Shown here: in pieces, positions 5,350 through 9,275 of the stretch | How the letters are laid out: the number at the start of each line of letters is the position of its first letter | How positions within the stretch are numbered: the stretch's first letter is position 1 | NCBI GenBank assembly: GCA_027030605.1 | Contig: JALVEV010000193.1 | Coordinates: 1-9,275 of the forward strand | From: Campylobacteraceae bacterium | GTDB lineage: Bacteria; Campylobacterota; Campylobacteria; Campylobacterales; Sulfurovaceae | Reading direction: 5' to 3' | Length of the DNA stretch: 9,275 nt | Translations under genes and position numbers: made by a program | Notes under the pieces: model-generated | Database searches by the model: none | Told to the model about the DNA's origin: nothing | The model's input: the letters and a program-made list of their open reading frames with translations, nothing else

Positions 5350-6081
5350 ATGAATCAAAAATTTTTAAAGCCTCTAATGGCATCTACTCTAGCAACATTA
5401 ATGTTAGCAGGGTGTGTTAATGGAGGAATGCCAACCATTAAAAACGCTGATGGCTCAACAAATAATACCCAAACAGGTGCAATTATAGGTGGTCTATTGG
5501 GTGCTGTCGTTGGTGGCTCAACTGCCAATCATAGTGGGAAACGTGTTCTTATTGGTGGGGCTTTAGGTTCAGCTGTTGGAGCAGCTATCGGTTACAGCTT
5601 AGACCAACAAGCAGCTGAGGTGGCACAAGTGCTTAATACAAATGTAAATAACAATCCATCAGCTGAACAGAATGTTGATAATGACCTTATTGTCTCGAAT
5701 ACTGATAAGTATGTAAAGATTATGTTTCGAGATGATATGATGTTTGCAACCAATTCAGCAACGCCTACACCATCTGCTCAAGCAAAAATTGCAAAACTGA
5801 CACCTGTACTCAAAAAATATCCAAATACTATTATACAAACAGTTGGACATACGGATAATAGAGGAAGTTTTCAATACAATCAAAAGCTATCAGAAGCAAG
5901 AGCCTCTTCAGTAGGAAATACTATTCATGCTAGTGGTGTACCAAATCCTATCTACTCAAAAGGGTGTTCATTTAGTAAACCAATCGCCCCAAATACATCG
6001 CCAACTAATATGGCATTAAATAGACGTGTAGAGGTCTACCTATATCCAAATCAAGAGTCAGTGATTGACCCTTGTAGATAA
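5350..6081 (+). CDS. OmpA-family lipoprotein with glycine zipper (YiaD-like)
   Basis: This 243-residue outer-membrane lipoprotein has a type II signal with lipobox LAGC (lipidated Cys22). Residues ~42-82 are a glycine zipper: two GxxxG-rich hydrophobic hairpin strands around a short polar turn. A linker (about 85-118) leads to an OmpA_C peptidoglycan-binding domain. In that domain TDNRG (168-172) and LSEARA (180-185) place Asp169 and Arg184 15 residues apart, the same spacing as the diaminopimelate-binding Asp271/Arg286 of E. coli OmpA; NRRVEVYLYP (224-233) ends the fold. Cys206 and Cys242 could form a disulfide. The likely job is to tie the outer membrane to the cell wall. It is monocistronic; its stop is four bases from the stop of the convergent gspI. 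Confidence 0.92.
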   Translation: MNQKFLKPLMASTLATLMLAGCVNGGMPTIKNADGSTNNTQTGAIIGGLLGAVVGGSTANHSGKRVLIGGALGSAVGAAIGYSLDQQAAEVAQVLNTNVNNNPSAEQNVDNDLIVSNTDKYVKIMFRDDMMFATNSATPTPSAQAKIAKLTPVLKKYPNTIIQTVGHTDNRGSFQYNQKLSEARASSVGNTIHASGVPNPIYSKGCSFSKPIAPNTSPTNMALNRRVEVYLYPNQESVIDPCR

Positions 6082-6085
6082 TAAC

Positions 6086-6517
6086 CTACTTAAATGTGTA
6101 GTATCTTGCTGGATAGTCACCATTCAGCAAGATTTCATTGGTGTAAAATGTAAATTGAGGAGAGTCTGCTTCTTCTCCTCCAACTGTTGTAGGAAGTGCT
6201 TCTGTAACATTAATCTTTTTCTCCACTTTTTTCAGTATCTCCCTACTCTCCAAATCTTTAATAGAAAACTCATCTGCTAACAAATCATAAGCACTCTTTT
6301 TATCGTTACTGTAACGCTCTACTTTTTTTGTTAGAAAAAGGGAGTTATCGATTTCACTACTTCCTCTTTTTAGAAGATAGAGAGCCATATCTTTGTTCTG
6401 TTTACTAATCTGCATAGCACCAACAACAACAATAGAAACAATAATCACCGAGACAAGAACTTCAATAAGGCTAAATGCCTGTTTCTGATAAAATCTATTT
6501 TGTATACTCTTTTTCAA
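6086..6517 (-). CDS. GspI-like minor pseudopilin
   Basis: This 143-residue prepilin-like protein has a 14-residue basic leader, then QA/FSLIEVLVSVII (cut expected between Ala14 and Phe15) with the conserved Glu at +5 (Glu19) and a hydrophobic helix, followed by a soluble domain without recognised motifs. It is the third gene of a G-H-I run, and gene order is the reason for calling it GspI; the soluble domain alone would allow GspH or GspJ. The start is TTG at 6517, overlapping the TGA of the upstream gene (ATTGA) with GGAG seven bases before it (6525-6528), so translation is coupled. It would sit at the tip of the type II pseudopilus. Confidence 0.65.
   Translation of the reverse strand: MKKSIQNRFYQKQAFSLIEVLVSVIIVSIVVVGAMQISKQNKDMALYLLKRGSSEIDNSLFLTKKVERYSNDKKSAYDLLADEFSIKDLESREILKKVEKKINVTEALPTTVGGEEADSPQFTFYTNEILLNGDYPARYYTFK
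6103..6133 (+). terminator. Hairpin after the OmpA-type gene, inside the 3' end of gspI
   Basis: Arms 6103-6114 and 6122-6133 pair over 12 positions (11 Watson-Crick, one G-U on the + strand) with a 7 nt loop, starting 21 bases after the OmpA-type stop codon. Only a TTTC follows, so it is a weak intrinsic terminator at best. The whole element lies within the last codons of the convergent gspI. No other terminator candidate exists for the + strand gene. Confidence 0.5.
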
Positions 6518-7047
6518 TAAAATGCTCCACTATCTCTTAAACTATAACTCTCTTTAATCCAAAGAGCTTTTGCTTCATCCATATCTTCAACCTTTTTAGC
6601 TTCTCCAAAAAAACTAGGTAAGTAAAATATACCATCACTATTTTGAATTACAAGTTGAGTAGTACTTCCATTGGGATAGAGGTGATACCGTAAACAAAGC
6701 TTTTTATCTTTAAATCGCCCAAGTTCATCTAATTGAACAAAGTGATTATCTTCATCAAGCTTATAGAGTTTTACCTCTTTTCCAAACTTAACTCCATTAT
6801 CATAAGATGTAATTTGTCCATTCTGAATAGTAAAACACTCTTGACACTTTTGAATACAGAAGAGTTCAACATCTCCTTGATGTTTAAATGAGTCTCTAAG
6901 GCTACTAGGAAGAGTGGAAATATCTAAAACTTTTTTCTCTTTCTTCTCTTTATTCATTGCAGAAGAGAAAACCATAGCACCTACTAATGTTATAATAAAA
7001 ATAACAACAATCAGCTCTAGTAAGGTAAAAGCACGAGAGTATCTCAT
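6514..7047 (-). CDS. GspH-like minor pseudopilin
   Basis: This protein of 177 residues starts with a six-residue leader MRYSRA, then FTLLELIVVIFII (cut between Ala6 and Phe7, Glu11 as the +5 glutamate). The soluble part contains a cysteine cluster, C64-x3-C68-x2-C71, plus C118, which could form disulfides in the periplasm. It lies 9 bases after the gspG-like stop and overlaps the next start by four bases. No Shine-Dalgarno is evident, so translation probably depends on read-through of ribosomes from gspG. The GspH label rests on its place between G and I and on size. Confidence 0.65.
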   Translation of the reverse strand: MRYSRAFTLLELIVVIFIITLVGAMVFSSAMNKEKKEKKVLDISTLPSSLRDSFKHQGDVELFCIQKCQECFTIQNGQITSYDNGVKFGKEVKLYKLDEDNHFVQLDELGRFKDKKLCLRYHLYPNGSTTQLVIQNSDGIFYLPSFFGEAKKVEDMDEAKALWIKESYSLRDSGAFY

Positions 7048-7056
7048 AAAGAACTA

Positions 7057-7578
7057 CTATTTACCTTCACAACCAGGGTAGATAATATCTTCATCTCCTC
7101 CAGTTCCACCCTCTTTTCTATCACCTGCATAAGAGATAATCTGGAAGCCATCACCTTTTTTAATATAGACAAAAGGTGTTCCCCAAGCATCTTTAGGTAA
7201 CTTTTTATAATAAGGTGTACGAGCATATTGAGGATATTTATCAGGGTCTGGGTTAGAGACTAAAGCTTCAAGACCCTCTTCTGAATCAGGGTAAGCTGAG
7301 TTATCCATTTTAAAATTTTCTAATGTATTTTCAATAGATGCCATTTGCGTACAGGTGATTTTTCTTTGTGATTCATCTTTTTTCCCTACAACGGCAGGGA
7401 CAACAAATGCTGCAAGCATTCCCAAAATAGCAATAACAACCAATAGTTCCAATAGAGTAAATGCTCTTTTTACTGTTGTGTTATGTTTAAAGTTAGATTT
7501 ATTAATTAGTTTATATTTTTTATAAATAATTAAATCACAGCCATTTTGTGTTTCTGGGTTAATTTCTTTAGTCATCAT
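7057..7578 (-). CDS. gspG: GspG, major pseudopilin of the type II secretion system
   Basis: This 173-residue protein has the hallmarks of GspG: FTLLELLVVIAILGMLAAFVVP (residues 40-61) with Glu44 at +5, then PDSEEGLEALV (97-107), LPKDAWGTPFVY (127-138) and SYAGDRKEGGTGGDEDI (149-165), the Ca2+-binding C-terminal loop of the family. GspG polymerises into the periplasmic pseudopilus that pushes substrates through the outer-membrane secretin. The residue before the cut is Ala39, not Gly. The leader is about 39 residues, far longer than the usual 6-10. The ATG at 7578 has AAGGA (7584-7588) 5 nt upstream, and no ATG, GTG or TTG lies between the second codon and the cut, so a short-leader start is not available. 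Cys76 and Cys170 may pair. First gene of the - strand operon G-H-I. Confidence 0.93.
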   Translation of the reverse strand: MMTKEINPETQNGCDLIIYKKYKLINKSNFKHNTTVKRAFTLLELLVVIAILGMLAAFVVPAVVGKKDESQRKITCTQMASIENTLENFKMDNSAYPDSEEGLEALVSNPDPDKYPQYARTPYYKKLPKDAWGTPFVYIKKGDGFQIISYAGDRKEGGTGGDEDIIYPGCEGK

Positions 7579-7638
7579 TAAGATCCTTAGTTAAACTTAG
7601 TTATAATAGCGTTGATTTTACTTGAATTGAGCTTTATA
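7579..7638. promoter_or_regulatory. Divergent promoter region of the two type II secretion operons
   Basis: These 60 bases separate gspG (-) from gspK (+). On the + strand TATAAT (7602-7607) is a consensus -10 with a start near 7614. On the - strand TATTAT (7603-7608) overlaps it and could serve gspG. As at bioC/secG, the two -10 elements share sequence, so the two halves of the system may compete for polymerase. No -35 is clear on either side. Confidence 0.5.
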
Positions 7639-8547
7639 ATGGATAAAAGAAAACGAGGGATTGCACTTTTTATAACGTTGATGGTCATTGCCTCCATAAT
7701 GTCAATAATCGCTGTTTCTTTTAGTTATTTAGAAAAAGTTCAAAATGATACTGGAGAGACATCAGCTATCATCCAAGGTGATCTTTTATATAAAAATACC
7801 GTAGAGGTACTAAAACGATTTTTTCCAAAGGGGAGTAAGAATCAAGATAAATTAGAACTACTCTATTCAACTCCACTACCTTTAAGTGAACCCAAAAATG
7901 GTTTCTATTTAACTATTAGTTGTCAACCTTTAATGAAAGGTGTACCTATCTCATGGTTAGATGAATCCTCAACACAACAGGTTCCTGAAAAAACTAGCTT
8001 GGCTAAAAGAGTATTACAAAATGTTATGGAGCAGTATGAAGTAGAAGAGCCCTCCCAACTAGAAGAGCTTATTTTAAAAGCTGTCAGTTCAAAATCTCTA
8101 GAGAATATGGATTATAGACCTAGAGTGAAAACTAAAAAAGGTATTGTCTCAAGAGAACAATTTAATAGAATTATTACCGATTATCTTTTTGTTTCAGACG
8201 ATACAAAAGTTTTAACCATTCCATGGGAGAACTATTTTACTTTTACTACTATTAGTAAGCAAACAAAAATTGATGGAGTCTATCTCTCTGCTGAATTCAT
8301 ATCAGTTGCATTTGATATCCCTATCGAAATTGTTCAAGAGAGTTGGAATCCACAAGAGATAACTCTAGTGGAATTTTTACAACAAAATGGTGTTTTAGAC
8401 CCTCTTAATAAAAATATATATAGCAAAGAAGCCCTCAATGCAATGCATTGTGAAACAATATATGCCTATAAAAAGAATCAATATGGGTTTAACTTTAATT
8501 ACATAGATGGAAGGAGTCAAAACTTTGAGTTTAATGGACAACAATAA
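7639..8547 (+). CDS. gspK: GspK-like minor pseudopilin
   Basis: This protein is 302 residues from the ATG at 7639. The N-terminus MDKRKRG/IALFITLMVIASIMSII has the GspK pattern: a basic leader, Gly before the cut, a hydrophobic helix and no Glu at +5 (GspK is the one pseudopilin lacking it). The soluble part is large, as usual for GspK (about 300), and holds an acidic helical stretch around 135-165 and WLDES, compatible with the inserted alpha domain. GspK caps the pseudopilus tip with I and J. An upstream in-frame TTG at 7612 was not chosen because it coincides with the predicted transcription start. The ribosome site is weak (TTGAG, 7 nt before ATG). It overlaps the next gene by 14 bases. 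Confidence 0.75.
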   Translation: MDKRKRGIALFITLMVIASIMSIIAVSFSYLEKVQNDTGETSAIIQGDLLYKNTVEVLKRFFPKGSKNQDKLELLYSTPLPLSEPKNGFYLTISCQPLMKGVPISWLDESSTQQVPEKTSLAKRVLQNVMEQYEVEEPSQLEELILKAVSSKSLENMDYRPRVKTKKGIVSREQFNRIITDYLFVSDDTKVLTIPWENYFTFTTISKQTKIDGVYLSAEFISVAFDIPIEIVQESWNPQEITLVEFLQQNGVLDPLNKNIYSKEALNAMHCETIYAYKKNQYGFNFNYIDGRSQNFEFNGQQ

Positions 8548-9275
8548 TAATAGACTATTTATTCATAGAGATATGAACCCCGTTACTCTACTCAACTCAG
8601 TTGAGATTATACTTACACCACAGTTTTACACCTTTATACGTGAAAACTTAGATATACGCTTTGCCTATCAAGCTAAACAGATTGCGCAATCACTTTTTGA
8701 TGACTATCTAGAAAATAGTGAAGAGTACCAATATCATGTCTATAAATGCCAAGATGATTGGTGTTTTTTTGCCTATAATATCAAAGAGATAGAAGAGTTT
8801 TTAGAAAGTGTGGGGATAGAGAAGCATCGTGTTTCAAAAATCTATTTTGCACAGCAACTTAGTGAAGCATTAACAAAACCTCTCAAACTTTCTGAAAAAA
8901 CTGCACTGCTAACTATTGATGATACAGTAACATTAGTTCCTACGAAATTAATAGAAGAGAATATAGAGTATAATAATTTAGATTTAAACAAACAAAAATT
9001 CAGCTCTTCTATTAGTATGGGAGCCTCTCTTGACTCATTTATATCTTTAAAAGAGACTATAATATTAGGCTCAATCTTTTGTATTTTAGGGGCTATTTTT
9101 CTTGTTGAAGGTAACCGAATAAAATCTTCTGTCTCAAACAATGAAGAGCTACTTAGTAGACTACTCAGTCAATATCCAAAATATAGTTCTGCTATGTTAC
9201 GACAGAGTCTTTTAGAAAAATATCAACCAATTGATAAAAAAGAGAGAAGAAAACGAGAGAGTGTAAAAGAGCTCT
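8534..9275 (+). CDS. GspL-like inner-membrane platform protein, 3' end missing
   Basis: An open frame starts at ATG 8534, inside the end of gspK, and runs without a stop to the window end (247 codons). Residues 1-174 look cytoplasmic: mixed helix/strand with Cys72/Cys77 around a WCFFAYN segment. Residues ~175-193 are a single membrane helix (ETIILGSIFCILGAIFLVEG), and a polar, charged stretch with coiled-coil-like leucine spacing follows (about 203-229) before a very basic segment at 235-244. A cytoplasmic N-domain, one membrane pass and a periplasmic helix match GspL, which links the GspE ATPase to the pseudopilus machine, and the place after gspK fits. I see no clear GspL sequence motif, and the N-domain is shorter than usual (GspL about 230), so a PilM/PilN-like or lineage-specific protein is possible. 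Confidence 0.6.
   Translation, partial: MDNNNNRLFIHRDMNPVTLLNSVEIILTPQFYTFIRENLDIRFAYQAKQIAQSLFDDYLENSEEYQYHVYKCQDDWCFFAYNIKEIEEFLESVGIEKHRVSKIYFAQQLSEALTKPLKLSEKTALLTIDDTVTLVPTKLIEENIEYNNLDLNKQKFSSSISMGASLDSFISLKETIILGSIFCILGAIFLVEGNRIKSSVSNNEELLSRLLSQYPKYSSAMLRQSLLEKYQPIDKKERRKRESVKEL

Noticed and set aside
6065..6280. + strand open frame overlapping the OmpA-type gene end and gspI
   Set aside because: Cys/Phe-rich translation with no domain; antisense to gspI and out of frame with the OmpA-type gene.
7044..7226. - strand 60-residue open frame in the 3' part of gspG
   Set aside because: Out-of-frame overlap with the conserved C-terminal GspG motifs; no independent support.
7612..7638. Upstream TTG start for gspK adding nine residues
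   Set aside because: It coincides with the predicted transcription start after TATAAT 7602-7607 and would add hydrophobic residues before the basic prepilin leader; ATG 7639 gives the normal leader.
8842..9141. - strand 99-residue open frame near the right end
   Set aside because: Antisense to the longer uninterrupted + strand frame that begins at 8534 and includes a membrane helix here.

Overview
The window looks like chromosomal DNA from a low-GC member of the Campylobacterota (Epsilonproteobacteria), probably of the Sulfurimonas/Sulfurovum/Arcobacter type. The reasons are the AT-rich base composition, the secG-frr-pyrE gene order, the protein sequence style and promoters with a clear TATAAT but little -35. 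The genus cannot be fixed from the sequence alone. I see no insertion sequence, prophage, CRISPR array or tRNA.

Left end (1-453): the first ~190 bases are the promoter and leader of a leftward (- strand) transcript, almost certainly a ribosomal RNA operon whose 16S gene lies just outside the window. It has a perfect TTGACA/17 bp/TATAAT promoter, a GC-rich discriminator, a boxB-like hairpin and a near-perfect boxA antitermination site. An extremely AT-rich, probably curved spacer separates it from the first protein gene.

Envelope and housekeeping block (454-6081): a secreted repeat protein with a C-terminal peptidoglycan-binding domain; a Bax-inhibitor-1 (TMBIM/YccA) membrane protein; a BioC-like methyltransferase on the - strand; then secG, frr and pyrE; then an OmpA-type lipoprotein with a glycine zipper. 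Hairpins that can act as terminators follow most of these genes. bioC and secG diverge from one small palindrome whose two arms each contain a TATAAT. frr and pyrE are two bases apart and form an operon.

Type II secretion block (6086-9275): pseudopilin genes gspG-gspH-gspI are packed head-to-tail on the - strand. gspK and a GspL-like gene, cut by the window end and overlapping gspK by 14 bases, run the opposite way from a shared 60-base promoter region. G forms the pseudopilus shaft, H, I and K its tip, and the L-like protein would sit in the inner-membrane platform. No gspJ lies between gspI and the next gene.

No clearly new multi-gene system is visible. The most unusual items are the repeat architecture of the first protein (twelve repeats in four triplets, exactly 23 residues apart within each triplet, with an invariant Trp), the divergent -10 palindrome, alanine at the prepilin cleavage site of all three canonical pseudopilins, and the long leader of GspG.
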